DNA of 64,000 nt from Jiangella endophytica (GTDB lineage: Bacteria; Actinomycetota; Actinomycetes; Jiangellales; Jiangellaceae), in assembly GCF_003427025.1 (NCBI RefSeq), contig NZ_QVAI01000012.1:172921-236920 (forward strand), in the 5' to 3' direction. This document shows positions 25,752-38,349 of this stretch, in pieces (the stretch's first letter is position 1; every line of letters starts with the position of its first letter). A program made the position numbers and the translations under genes. The notes below the pieces were generated by a model. The model made no database searches. It had not been told where the DNA came from and saw only the letters and a program-made list of their open reading frames with translations.

Positions 25752-26648
25752 TCAGCTCGTGCTCGGGCTGGGTCCTGTTGGGCTCGCCGCTCCCGTCGAG
25801 TCCATCGCGAAGTACTTCGCGTAGATCTGGTCGTAGGTGCCGTCGTCGCGCAGCGCCTGCAGCTGCTGGTTCACGGCGTCGAGGAGTGCGGTCTTCTCGC
25901 CCTTGCTGAAGGCGAAGCCGTACTGCTCGTCGGTCTGGTACTCCTCGACCACCTCGTAGTTCGGGTCGGAGCGCGCGTGGGTCTGGTTGACGGGCAGGTC
26001 CTGCAGGATGGCGTCGATGTTGCCGGCCTGCAGCGCCGGCCACAGCTCTCCGTCGCTCGGGAACGACTGCGGTGGGTTCGCACCCTCCGGCAGGTGCTCC
26101 TTGGCGTAGATCTCGCCGGTCGTGCCCTGCTGGACGCCGACGGTCTTGCCGTCGAGGTCGTCGAGCGAGGTGATCCCCGAGTCGGTGGCCACCAGCAACG
26201 ACTGCAACGAGTCGTAGTACGGCGTCGAGAAGTCCAGGTGCTGCTTCCGCTCGTCCGTGATGGTCATGGCGGACGCGCCCAGGTCGCACTGGCCGGCGGC
26301 CAGCACGGCGCCGCTCTGCAGCGGGTCGAACCCGACGTCCTGGACGGCCATCTGCAGCCCCAGCCCGTCGGCGATGGCCTGCATCAGGTCCATGTCGAAG
26401 CCGCTGTAGCCGCTGGGCGCGTCCGAGCTCTCGATCTCGAACGGCGGGTACGGGACGTCGGAGCAGACGGTCAACGTGCCGTCCTGGACCAGGCCGAGGT
26501 CGGCCGCTTGGGTGCCACCGCCCGTGGCGGTGGCGCCGCCACCGTTGTTGTTGTCGTCGTCGCCGCCGCACGCGGCCAGCAGGAGCGTCGCGGCGGCGGC
26601 AGTGGCGGCGAGCCGGGTCAACCCGGCGATGGTGTTCTGCCTGGACAT
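25752..26648 (-). CDS. Amino-acid ABC transporter, substrate-binding lipoprotein
   Basis: A 298-aa family-3 extracellular solute-binding protein. The N-terminus is a lipoprotein signal with lipobox LLLAAC, followed by a D/N/G-rich linker. The mature part starts TLTVCSDVPYPPFEIESSDAPSGYSGFDMDLMQAIADGLG, the conserved first lobe, and includes the DLDGKTVGVQQGTTGE hinge segment. It is anchored outside the membrane and delivers a polar amino acid. It is the first gene of the operon. Confidence 0.93.
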   Translation of the reverse strand: MSRQNTIAGLTRLAATAAAATLLLAACGGDDDNNNGGGATATGGGTQAADLGLVQDGTLTVCSDVPYPPFEIESSDAPSGYSGFDMDLMQAIADGLGLQMAVQDVGFDPLQSGAVLAAGQCDLGASAMTITDERKQHLDFSTPYYDSLQSLLVATDSGITSLDDLDGKTVGVQQGTTGEIYAKEHLPEGANPPQSFPSDGELWPALQAGNIDAILQDLPVNQTHARSDPNYEVVEEYQTDEQYGFAFSKGEKTALLDAVNQQLQALRDDGTYDQIYAKYFAMDSTGAASPTGPSPSTS

Positions 26649-26731
26649 GGCATCCCCCCTTGGACGCGCCTACTGTCCTGATCGCATCCTGCCACCGCTC
26701 GTGCCAGTCGGACGGTCAGTAGGCTCGGGGA

Positions 26732-27697
26732 ATGTTCGCCGCCTACGCCTCGACCCTGGACGCCGACGACCCTCTCGCCGGGCTGACCCTGGGGGAGCGG
26801 CCGGAGCCGTCGGTCCCCGACGGCTGGACGACGGTGACCGTACGGGCGACCGCGCTCAACCACCACGACCTCTGGTCCCTGCGCGGCGTCGGCCTCGACG
26901 CGGGCCGGCTGCCGATGATCCTCGGCTGCGACGCGGCGGGCGTCACCGACGACGGCCGCGAGGTGCTCGTCCACGCCGTCGTCTCCGATCCCGACTGGCG
27001 CGACGACGAGACGCTGGACCCCAAGCGCACGCTGCTGTCGGAGCGATATCAGGGCACGTTCGCCGAGCGGGTCGCGGTGCCGGCACGGAACCTGGTGCCC
27101 AAGCCGGCGGTGCTGTCGTTCGAGGAGGCGGCCTGCCTGCCGACCGCCTGGCTCACGGCGTACCGCATGCTGTTCACCCAGGCACGGGTGACGCCCGGGC
27201 AGACGGTGCTGGTGCAGGGCGCCGGCGGCGGGGTGTCGACGGCGCTGGTGGCGCTGGGCGCGGCGGCGGGCGCGAGGGTCTGGGTGACGTCGCGGAACCC
27301 GGACAAGGCGGCGCGAGCGCTGTCGCTGGGCGCCGACCAGGTGTTCGCCGGCGGTGAGCGGCTGCCGGCCCGGGTCGACGCCGTCATGGAGACCGTGGGC
27401 GCGGCGACGTGGCAGCACTCGGTGCGGTCGCTGCGGCCGGGCGGCACGCTCGTGGTGTCCGGCGCGACGTCCGGTTACGTCGCCGAGACCGAGCTGAACA
27501 GGGTCTTCTTCCTGCAGCTGCGGCTGGTGGGTTCGACCATGGGCACCCGCGACGAGCTGGTCCGGCTGCTGGCGTTCTGCGAACGGACGGGCCTGCGGCC
27601 GGTGGTCGACCGGGTGCTGCCGCTCGAGCAGGCCCGCGACGGCTTCGCCGCCCTCGACTCCGGCGACGTCTTCGGCAAGGTCGTCCTCACGCCCTGA
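26732..27697 (+). CDS. Zinc-binding dehydrogenase / quinone oxidoreductase-like (MDR)
   Basis: A 321-aa medium-chain dehydrogenase. An N-terminal GroES-like domain (ALNHHDLWSLRGVGL, PMILGCDAAGVV-type turn) is followed by the cofactor-binding motif VLVQGAGGGVSTALVALG and the SRNPDKAARALSLGADQVF strand. The structural-zinc Cys cluster is absent. Catalytic zinc ligands are only partly visible, so it could be a quinone-oxidoreductase-like reductase. Its physiological substrate is unknown. It converges on the AAA ATPase gene with 17 bases between them. Confidence 0.85.
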   Translation: MFAAYASTLDADDPLAGLTLGERPEPSVPDGWTTVTVRATALNHHDLWSLRGVGLDAGRLPMILGCDAAGVTDDGREVLVHAVVSDPDWRDDETLDPKRTLLSERYQGTFAERVAVPARNLVPKPAVLSFEEAACLPTAWLTAYRMLFTQARVTPGQTVLVQGAGGGVSTALVALGAAAGARVWVTSRNPDKAARALSLGADQVFAGGERLPARVDAVMETVGAATWQHSVRSLRPGGTLVVSGATSGYVAETELNRVFFLQLRLVGSTMGTRDELVRLLAFCERTGLRPVVDRVLPLEQARDGFAALDSGDVFGKVVLTP

Positions 27698-27714
27698 CGG
27701 GCCGCTGCCGGCGA

Positions 27715-28446
27715 TCAGGTGACGTGGCGCAGGTAGCGGCCGGGTGCGTCGAGGAAGGCGCGCCAGTGGCGGACGAGGTCGAGGTCGGCCCACGCGACCT
27801 CGCGCAGCCCCCATTCGCCGGCCTCGAGGACGGTCGCGCCGGGGAGCGCCGCGACCAGCGGCGAGTGGGTCGCTACCAGCACCTGGCCGCCGGCTTCGGC
27901 GATCTCCTTCAACGCGCCCACGAGTGCGAGGCAGCCGCTGAACGACAGCGCCGACTCAGGCTCGTCCAGGCAGTAGAAGCCCGGGCGCTGGAACCGGTGG
28001 CGCAGGACGGCGAGGAACGACTCGCCATGGCTGAGCTCGTGGAAGGCCGGGTCGCCGCTGCGGGGCTCCGGGTTGGCCTCCAGATAGCTGAAGAAGCCGT
28101 GCATCGTCTCGGCGCGCAGGAAGAAGCCGTCCTTCGGCGCGCCCGGGCCGCGGGTCAGCCGCAGCGCACGTGACAGGTCCGACTCGCTGACCCGGGTGGA
28201 GTGGCGGGCACCGGTCGACCCGCCCTCGGGGGAGAACCCGTACGCCAGCGCGATGCCCTCGACCAGGGTGGACTTGCCGCTGCCGTTCTCACCGACGAGG
28301 ACGGTGACCGGCGCGAGGTCGAGGCCGTCGGCGACCAGCCGGCGCACCGGCGGCAGGGTCCACGGCCAGCTCTCGAGGTCAGGCGGCGGGTCGTCAGGCG
28401 GGGCGAACTCCACCCGCCGCACCGGCCGCCGGTCGAGCAGGCTCAC
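27715..28446 (-). CDS. AAA-family ATPase, ABC-like single domain
   Basis: A 243-aa soluble ATPase. Walker A is VGENGSGKSTLVEGIALAYGFSPEGGS, the signature-like motif is LSHGESFL, Walker B is FYCLDEPESALS, and a switch His lies in VATHSPLVAALPG. The arrangement matches SMC/RecF-like AAA proteins (COG3910-type) that stand alone and lack membrane partners. The role is unknown. It is preceded by an SGNH hydrolase gene 7 bases upstream on the same strand. Confidence 0.85.
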   Translation of the reverse strand: MSLLDRRPVRRVEFAPPDDPPPDLESWPWTLPPVRRLVADGLDLAPVTVLVGENGSGKSTLVEGIALAYGFSPEGGSTGARHSTRVSESDLSRALRLTRGPGAPKDGFFLRAETMHGFFSYLEANPEPRSGDPAFHELSHGESFLAVLRHRFQRPGFYCLDEPESALSFSGCLALVGALKEIAEAGGQVLVATHSPLVAALPGATVLEAGEWGLREVAWADLDLVRHWRAFLDAPGRYLRHVT

Positions 28447-28453
28447 CCGGTGC

Positions 28454-29089
28454 TCACGACGTGGTGCGCGGCGCCCGGCGGTCCTTCACCGGCGTGCTCG
28501 GCGCCTCGACGCCCAGCCACGGGTACCAGCCGCCGTTGAGGACGAGGTAGGCGAGCAGGCCGTAGCCGGTCTGGTCGGGGTGCAGGCCGTCGTCGGCGCG
28601 GGCGGTCTGCCAGGCGGCCTTCGCCGCCAGCGGGCCGAACGTCTCGACGTACGGGACGTCGCGCCGTTCGCACAGCCGCGACCACGCGGCGTCCAGTTCG
28701 CCGATGCGCGCCACCATGGCGTCGTCGCCGACCGGGGGTGGTCCGACCACCAGGACCGGCACGCTCACCGACGAGAGCCCGAACTCCAGCGCCGCCACCG
28801 ACCGCGCCACCGCGACGCCGCGGTATGCGTCGGCGACGCCCGGCGCCAGCACGACGCGGTGCTCGTCGCCGCGGGCGAACCGGGGCGCGGACTCCAGCGG
28901 CATCCGGACGACCACCTCCTCGGTGGCCTCGCCGCGCACACCCAGCGGGTACGCCGTCAGCTCGACACCGGTGGACGGCGGCGTGCGGGCGGCGACCCGG
29001 CCGACCCAGCCGAGGGCCTTGGGGTCACCGACCCCGGCGACGAAGGAGTCGCCGAAGACGCAGACCCGGACGTCGCGGGGACCGGTCAC
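28454..29089 (-). CDS. SGNH/GDSL hydrolase family protein
   Basis: A 211-aa esterase-like protein. Block I is VFGDSFVAGVG, with nucleophile Ser. Block V is DGLHPDQTGY, with the Asp-x-x-His pair. No signal peptide is visible, so it is probably cytoplasmic. The substrate is unknown. Its start overlaps the stop of the DUF6104 gene (GTGA), so it belongs to a minus-strand run from kgd through the AAA ATPase. Confidence 0.87.
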   Translation of the reverse strand: MTGPRDVRVCVFGDSFVAGVGDPKALGWVGRVAARTPPSTGVELTAYPLGVRGEATEEVVVRMPLESAPRFARGDEHRVVLAPGVADAYRGVAVARSVAALEFGLSSVSVPVLVVGPPPVGDDAMVARIGELDAAWSRLCERRDVPYVETFGPLAAKAAWQTARADDGLHPDQTGYGLLAYLVLNGGWYPWLGVEAPSTPVKDRRAPRTTS

Positions 29090-29283
29090 TCAGCGTCCTC
29101 GCCGGCGTCGTCGTCCTCGTCGTCGGCGCGGGCCAGCCAGGTGGCCAGCCGCTCGACGGCGGTCTCGAACTCCGGGTTGTGGTCGACGAAATCGCGCAGC
29201 CGCTCGGCCAGCCAGGCCAGGGTGACCTGTTCGTCACCCCGGCGCTCGTCGAGCTCCTCGATGCCGCGGTCGGTGAAGTACAT
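29086..29283 (-). CDS. DUF6104 family small protein
   Basis: A 65-aa acidic protein starting MYFTDRGIEELDERRGDEQVT, with WLAERLRDFVDHNPEFETAVERLATWLARADDEDDD making a helical, acid-tailed product. The pattern matches DUF6104, a small family repeatedly found beside the actinobacterial 2-oxoglutarate decarboxylase gene. Function is unknown. It lies 30 bases downstream of kgd on the same strand. Confidence 0.82.
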   Translation of the reverse strand: MYFTDRGIEELDERRGDEQVTLAWLAERLRDFVDHNPEFETAVERLATWLARADDEDDDAGEDAE

Positions 29284-29313
29284 CCTCGAACTCCGGCGAA
29301 ATGGGTCGGGCGA

Positions 29314-33126
<3,813 letters not shown>

Positions 33127-33296
33127 CGGCGCAATCGTGGCCTAGATCACTTGGGCCGACAAGTCGAGATCCTGTCCACCGTCCGATGCACGTCAGGGGC
33201 ATCCCTGACCGGTCCCGGAGATGCCGGTCCGGACCTTCTGCGCGGTCCGGCCACGCCGTTACGCTGGCGGCGAACCACCCCAACGTCGGAGGCGTC

Positions 33297-34004
33297 GTGA
33301 TCGACGAGTACGTGGCGCGGCTGCGCCGCGAGGTGCGCGGACCGCTGCTGCCCCGGCGCAGCATGCTCCGCGAACTGCGCGACGGCCTGCTCGACGCCGC
33401 CGACGCGCACCGGTCGGCCGGCGCCACCCGCGCCGAGGCCGAGCGGCTCGCCGTCGAGGAGTTCGGTCCGGTCCCGGTGGTGGCCGCCGAGGTGCGCGCG
33501 GAGCTGGCCGCCGTGGCCGCGCGCTACCTGGCCGGGCTGATCGCCGTCCTCGGGTCGGTGCAGTTCGCGCTGTCGACCTACACGTGGACCACGGCGGCCG
33601 CCGAGCAGGGCTGGCCCGAGCCGGCGCCGTGGTACGGCGTGCTGTCGCGTGCCGTCGACATCTCCAGCTTCGCGTTCGTCGGCCTGGCCGCGGTGGCGGT
33701 GCTGGCGCTCGGCCGCGGCGCCCGCCTCTGGCCCACCCGCCGGGTGGTACGGGTCATCGCGGTGGTGACGCTGGTCGACGTCGGCGTGCACGTCGTCAGC
33801 GGCGTGGTGCTGAGTGCCTTCGCGCCGGCCACGGTCGGCGAGTGGGACGGGTCGTGGCTGGCGGTGATGTCGCTGCTCTCGGTGGGGTCGACGCTGTGGA
33901 TCACCTGGCTGGCGGTGAGCTGCCTGCGGCTGACCTCACGCCGGTCCCAGGATGGCGTTCATGACGGAGCTCATCTCGCTCCAGGCCTGCTGCTGCGTGG
34001 CTAG
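33297..34004 (+). CDS. HAAS-domain (permease prefix) membrane protein
   Basis: A 235-aa protein. The N-terminal 70 residues (IDEYVARLRREVRGPLLPRRSMLRELRDGLLDAADAHRSAGATRAEAERLAVEEFGP) are a HAAS/permease-prefix helical domain. About four membrane helices follow. Such proteins are usually encoded beside a PadR regulator. Here the two genes are convergent, and the last 69 bases overlap the padR gene. GGAGG at 33288-33292 supports GTG 33297. Confidence 0.78.
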   Translation: MIDEYVARLRREVRGPLLPRRSMLRELRDGLLDAADAHRSAGATRAEAERLAVEEFGPVPVVAAEVRAELAAVAARYLAGLIAVLGSVQFALSTYTWTTAAAEQGWPEPAPWYGVLSRAVDISSFAFVGLAAVAVLALGRGARLWPTRRVVRVIAVVTLVDVGVHVVSGVVLSAFAPATVGEWDGSWLAVMSLLSVGSTLWITWLAVSCLRLTSRRSQDGVHDGAHLAPGLLLRG

Positions 34005-34256
34005 GAAGCCCCTGCCGTCGCGGGTGATCTCGTACGTGCGGCGCTTCCGGCCGCCGACGGTCTCCCAGGAGCTGCGCAGGTAGCCCAGCCGCTCGAGCCG
34101 CCGCAGCGCGGGGTAGAGCGTGCCGGTGGGGAGGTCGACGGCGCCGTCGCTGCGCTCGCTCAGCGCCTCGGAGACGCCGTAGCCGTGCAACGGCCGGTCT
34201 CGGACGACGGCGAGGATCAGCGCGTCGAGGTTGCCGCGGAGGGCGTCGGCCTTCAT
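33936..34256 (-). CDS. PadR-family transcriptional regulator
   Basis: A 106-aa winged-helix regulator: GNLDALILAVVRDRPLHGYGVSEALSERS, LPTGTLYPALRRLERLGYLRSSWETVGGRKRRTYEITRDGR is the canonical PadR DNA-binding domain, with a single C-terminal dimerisation helix (PadR-s2 type). It starts 70 bases from the divergent cydA, with a PadR-like operator in between. It therefore probably represses itself and the cytochrome bd operon. Confidence 0.9.
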   Translation of the reverse strand: MKADALRGNLDALILAVVRDRPLHGYGVSEALSERSDGAVDLPTGTLYPALRRLERLGYLRSSWETVGGRKRRTYEITRDGRGFLATQQQAWSEMSSVMNAILGPA

Positions 34257-34263
34257 GTCGGTA

Positions 34264-34300
34264 GTCTACGCATCATCATGTAGCGTGCCTACATGTAGAC
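34264..34300. promoter_or_regulatory. PadR-type operator between padR and cydA
   Basis: CATGTAG (34277-34283), five bases, then CTACATG (34289-34295) is a perfect inverted repeat containing ATGT-N9-ACAT, the form of PadR-family operators. It is flanked by GTCTAC (34264-34269) and GTAGAC (34295-34300). It lies 32 bases upstream of the cydA ATG and 21 bases upstream of the padR ATG. Confidence 0.7.
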
Positions 34301-34326
34301 AGTCGGAGAGCGCGGGAGGGGCGAGG

Positions 34327-35619
34327 ATGAGCGTGCTGGACCTGTCGCGGCTGCAGTTCGCGCTGACGGCGATCGTCCATTTCCTGTTCGTGGTGCTCAC
34401 GCTCGGCCTGGCGCCGATCGTGGCGTTCTTCCAGACCCGCTGGGCGATCACCGGGAAGGAGATCCACGAGCGGCTGACCCGCTACTGGGGCCAGCTCTAC
34501 ATCGTCAACTACGCGATGGGCATCGTCGTCGGGCTGGCCATGGAGTTCCAGTTCGGCCTGCACTGGGGCGGGCTGATGACGTTCGCCGGCGACGTGTTCG
34601 GCGCGCCGCTGGCCACGGAGACGCTGGTCGCGTTCTTCCTGGAGTCCACCTTCCTCGGTATGTGGATCTTCGGCTGGCACCGGCTGAACCGCTGGGTGCA
34701 CACGACGCTGATCTGGCTGGTGGTGCTCACGGCGTACCTGTCGGCGTTCTGGGTGATGGTCGCCAACGGGTTCCTGCAGGAACCGGTCGGCCACGTGATC
34801 GAGGACGGCGTCGCGCGCATCGACGACTTCGGCGCGCTGCTGACCAACCAGCAGGCCATCGGCGCGCTGCTGCACATCGTCCCGGTCTGCCTGCTGACCG
34901 GCAGCGTCGTCATGGTCGGCATCTGCTCGTGGCACTTCCTGCGCGGCACGCCCGACGTCGACTTCTTCCGCCGCTCGCTGCGCGTCGCCGTCGTCGTGGG
35001 CGCGGTGGCCGCCGTGTTCGCCGTCGGCAACGGCTACGCGCAGTTCGGCTACCTGACCGAGGGCAAGGAGCTGGCGCTGGGAGCGTCGGTGGCGGACCGG
35101 GCGGACTTCCAGGCCGAGATGGAGGCGCTGCACGGGCCGGGTGACTGGACGCCCCCGACGTGGATCTCGTTCGCCTGGCCGCTCATGGAGATCAGCGGGA
35201 CGATCTACCTGATGATCTTCTCCGGACTGGTGCTCTTCCTGATCAAGAACGCCTTCGACCGCGCCCGGCCGGCCCGGCTGCGCCGGTTCTGGCACCGGTT
35301 CTACGTGTGGACGCTGCCCTGGCCGTTCGTCGTCGTCGCCTGTGGCTGGCTGCTCCGCGAGGTGGGCCGCCAGCCGTGGGTGGTCTACGGCGAGCTGACC
35401 ACGGCCGAGGCCGTCTCCGGCCACTCGGCCCGCACCGTGCTGGCCAGCCTGGTGGTGTTCGGCACACTGTTCGCGACGCTGGCCGTGCTCGACTGGTGGC
35501 TGATCGCCCGGCTGGCCCGGCGCGGCCCGCACGACCTCGTGCTGGGCTCGGACGGCGCCGGCCGCGGCCTGGGGACGCCCGGCGGCGAGGCCGAGCTCGT
35601 GCTCGCGGAGAGGAGTTGA
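34327..35619 (+). CDS. cydA: Cytochrome bd quinol oxidase subunit I
   Basis: A 430-aa integral membrane subunit carrying heme b558, b595 and d. It begins MSVLDLSRLQFALTAIVHFLFVVLTLG with a heme-ligand His near residue 18. The ATETLVAFFLESTFLGMWIFGW segment carries the Glu residues of the proton path. The GRQPW motif marks the quinol-binding region. The short Q-loop matches the 430-residue form. A GAGG ribosome binding site precedes ATG 34327. It is the first gene of cydABDC, which supports respiration at low oxygen. Confidence 0.95.
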   Translation: MSVLDLSRLQFALTAIVHFLFVVLTLGLAPIVAFFQTRWAITGKEIHERLTRYWGQLYIVNYAMGIVVGLAMEFQFGLHWGGLMTFAGDVFGAPLATETLVAFFLESTFLGMWIFGWHRLNRWVHTTLIWLVVLTAYLSAFWVMVANGFLQEPVGHVIEDGVARIDDFGALLTNQQAIGALLHIVPVCLLTGSVVMVGICSWHFLRGTPDVDFFRRSLRVAVVVGAVAAVFAVGNGYAQFGYLTEGKELALGASVADRADFQAEMEALHGPGDWTPPTWISFAWPLMEISGTIYLMIFSGLVLFLIKNAFDRARPARLRRFWHRFYVWTLPWPFVVVACGWLLREVGRQPWVVYGELTTAEAVSGHSARTVLASLVVFGTLFATLAVLDWWLIARLARRGPHDLVLGSDGAGRGLGTPGGEAELVLAERS

Positions 35620-35620
35620 C

Positions 35621-36574
35621 GTGGATGTGCTCTGGCTGGGACTGCTCGGCCTGCTGCTGACCGGCTGGTCCGTGCTCGACGGCGCCAACCTCGGCCTCGG
35701 CGCGTCGCTGCGGCGCATCGGGCGCAGCGGGCCCGAGCGGCGGCTGCTGCTGACCGCGATCGGGCCGTTCCTGCTCGGCGGCGAGGTCTGGCTGGTCGCG
35801 GCGTTCGGCATCATGATCGGCGCGTTCCCCGGGCTGGAGAAGGACCTGCTGTTCGCCTACTACCCGGTGATCGTCGGGCTGGTGGTGTCGTGGATCCTGC
35901 GCGACATCGGTATCTGGTTCCGCAGCAGGCGGTGCTCGCGGGCCTGGCAGCGCGGCTGGGAGACGATCGTCGTGCTGGCCAGCACCGCCATGCCGTTCGC
36001 CTGGGGGCTGCTGCTCGGTAACGTCGTCCAGGGGGTGCCGACGAACGGACGACCGGGGGTTGAGACACTGATCGGGCCGTATTCACTGTTGTGGGGGGCC
36101 GTCGTGGTCGCCGTGTTCACGCTGCACGGCGCGGTGTTCGCCGCGCTGCGGCTGCCGCCTGAGCGCCGTACGCGCGCCGCCGGCACGGTCCACCGGGCCG
36201 GTGCCGCCGCGCTGGCGCTGCTCGCCGTCGTCGGCGTCGCGACCCCCGCGTTCAGCGTCGATCTCGCCCGCCCGCTGCCGGCCGCCGTGCTCGGCGTGGT
36301 CGCGGTCGCGGCGGTCGTGGCCTCGACCCGGCTGTTCGCCGGCGAGCGCGACCGCTGGGCCTATGTCTGCACCGCCGTCGCCGCGGCCGCCCCGGTGCTC
36401 GCCGCCGGGCTCGCGACGTCGCCGCGGCTGCTCGACGGCATCGCCGCGTCCGGCACGCTCGACCTGCTGACGGTCGTCGTCGCCCCGCTGGTCCCGGTCC
36501 TGATCGCCGTCCAGGCGTGGATGTGGTGGACGTTCCGGCACCGCGTCGGCGTCGGATCGGCGGTGTTCTTCTGA
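35621..36574 (+). CDS. cydB: Cytochrome bd quinol oxidase subunit II
   Basis: A 317-aa polytopic partner of CydA. The start VLWLGLLGLLLTGWSVLDGANLGLGASL matches the usual first helix with the conserved DG-x-x-LG motif, and the internal GPFLLGGEVWLVAAFG and WILRDIGIWFRSR are family features. GTG 35621 follows GAGAGGAG, one base after the cydA stop codon. Length is slightly short but complete. The 3' end overlaps the likely cydD start. Confidence 0.93.
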   Translation: MDVLWLGLLGLLLTGWSVLDGANLGLGASLRRIGRSGPERRLLLTAIGPFLLGGEVWLVAAFGIMIGAFPGLEKDLLFAYYPVIVGLVVSWILRDIGIWFRSRRCSRAWQRGWETIVVLASTAMPFAWGLLLGNVVQGVPTNGRPGVETLIGPYSLLWGAVVVAVFTLHGAVFAALRLPPERRTRAAGTVHRAGAAALALLAVVGVATPAFSVDLARPLPAAVLGVVAVAAVVASTRLFAGERDRWAYVCTAVAAAAPVLAAGLATSPRLLDGIAASGTLDLLTVVVAPLVPVLIAVQAWMWWTFRHRVGVGSAVFF

Positions 36575-38349
36575 ATCGGCTCGCCCGCCGGCTGCTCGCC
36601 GGACTGCCCGCCTTCCGGGTCACCGCCCTGGTCTTCACCCTGCTGGCGGTGGCCGCGGCGGTCGCCATCCTGGTGCAGGCCGAGCTGCTGGCGCGGCTGC
36701 TGGCCGACGGCGTCCTCGACGGCCCGTCCGCGGGCTCTGTCGCGGGCATGCTGGCGCTGCTGGCCGGGGTGTTCGCCGTCCGGGCCGGGCTGTCGTGGGC
36801 GCAGCAGGCGCTGGCTCAGCGGGCCGCGGCGTCGGCGAAGGCAACGCTGCGGCGGCAGGTGCTGCGCCGCACCCAGGAGCTGGGCCCGGGCTGGCTGTCC
36901 GGCCAGCACACCGGCGGGCTGACGACGACGCTCGGGCGCGGGCTCGACGCGCTGGACCCGTGGTTCACCGGCTACTTCCCGCAGCTGTTCCTCGCCGCGG
37001 TGATCCCGTTCGCGGTGCTGGTGCGCATCGCCGTCGCCGACCTCGCGTCCGCGGTGATCATCCTGGTCACCTTGCCGCTGATCCCGATCTTCGGGGCGTT
37101 GGTCGGCATGTCGACCAAGCGGGCGACGCAGCGGCAGTGGCGGGCGCTGGAGCGGCTGGGCGGACACTTCCTCGACGTCGTGGCCGGGCTGCCGACGCTG
37201 CGGGCGTTCGGCCGGGCCAAGTCGCAGGCGGCGCAGGTGCGGCGCATCGCCGACGAGCACCGTTCGGCCACCATGGGCACCCTGCGCATCGCCTTCCTGT
37301 CCGCGCTGGTCCTCGAGCTGGTCGCGACGCTGTCGGTGGCGCTGGTCGCGGTGCCGATCGGCCTGCGGACGCTGAACGGCGGGCTCGGCCTCGAGGCGGC
37401 GCTGCTGGTGCTGCTGCTCGCGCCGGAGGCGTACCTGCCGCTGCGGGCGCTCGGCTCGCAGTTCCACGCGAGCACCGAGGGACTGGCGGTCGCGGAGCGG
37501 TGCTTCGAGGTGGTCGACGCCGAGGGCGGGCCGCCCGGCCGCGTCGCCGTCGCCGCCGCCGAGGCGCCGGACGCCGCCGCGGGGGTGCGGTTCGAGGGCG
37601 TCACGGTGCGCTACCCCGGCCGCGACGAGGCGGCGCTCGACGACGTCTCGCTGGCGGTCGCCTCAGGCGAGCGGGTCGCGCTGGTCGGCCCCAGCGGCGC
37701 CGGCAAGAGCACGCTGGTGAGCGTGCTGCTCGGGTTGGTTTCGCCGACGTCCGGGCGGGTGCTGGCCGGCGGCGTCGACCTCGCGGAGGCCCCGGCGGAG
37801 AGCTGGCGGCGGCAGCTGGCCTGGGTGCCGCAGCGGCCGCACCTGTTCGCCCGGACGGTCGCCGAGAACATCCGGCTCGGCCGTCCCGACGCCACCGACG
37901 ACGAGGTCGTGCGGGCCGCGACTCTGGCGCACGCCGACGAGTTCGTGCGACGCCTGCCGCGCGGCTACGAGACCCCGCTGGGCGAGCGCGGCGCCGGGCT
38001 GTCCGCGGGACAGCGCCAGCGCATCGCTCTGGCCCGCGCGTTCCTGCGCGACGCCCCGTTGCTGCTGCTGGACGAGCCGACCGCCGGGCTCGACGCCGGG
38101 AGCGAGGCCGTCGTCGTCGAGGCCACCGCGCGGCTGATGGCCGGGCGGACGGTGCTGGTCGTGGCGCACCGGCCGGCGATGGTGCTCGACGCCGACCGCG
38201 TCGTCACGCTCGACCACGGCCGCATCGCCGAGCCGGCGCCGGCCACCGAAACCGGTGGCCGACCGCAAGGTCTGACGTCGGTCGCCGATGACGAGACGGG
38301 CAGCCGGCCGCGAGGCCTGACGTCGGTCGCCAATGACGAGGTGGGCTGA
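36517..38349 (+). CDS. cydD: Thiol/heme ABC exporter subunit CydD
   Basis: An ABC half-transporter of up to 610 aa with six membrane helices followed by an ATPase domain (Walker A GPSGAGKST, signature LSAGQRQR, Walker B LLLDEPTAGLD). With CydC it exports cysteine/glutathione-type thiols needed for bd oxidase assembly. The ATG at 36517 overlaps cydB by 58 bases. No ATG, GTG or TTG exists near the cydB stop, where a CTG would be the alternative. The last 30 residues are a two-fold 15-residue repeat from a 45-bp tandem duplication (38259-38348). Confidence 0.9.
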   Translation: MDVVDVPAPRRRRIGGVLLNRLARRLLAGLPAFRVTALVFTLLAVAAAVAILVQAELLARLLADGVLDGPSAGSVAGMLALLAGVFAVRAGLSWAQQALAQRAAASAKATLRRQVLRRTQELGPGWLSGQHTGGLTTTLGRGLDALDPWFTGYFPQLFLAAVIPFAVLVRIAVADLASAVIILVTLPLIPIFGALVGMSTKRATQRQWRALERLGGHFLDVVAGLPTLRAFGRAKSQAAQVRRIADEHRSATMGTLRIAFLSALVLELVATLSVALVAVPIGLRTLNGGLGLEAALLVLLLAPEAYLPLRALGSQFHASTEGLAVAERCFEVVDAEGGPPGRVAVAAAEAPDAAAGVRFEGVTVRYPGRDEAALDDVSLAVASGERVALVGPSGAGKSTLVSVLLGLVSPTSGRVLAGGVDLAEAPAESWRRQLAWVPQRPHLFARTVAENIRLGRPDATDDEVVRAATLAHADEFVRRLPRGYETPLGERGAGLSAGQRQRIALARAFLRDAPLLLLDEPTAGLDAGSEAVVVEATARLMAGRTVLVVAHRPAMVLDADRVVTLDHGRIAEPAPATETGGRPQGLTSVADDETGSRPRGLTSVANDEVG

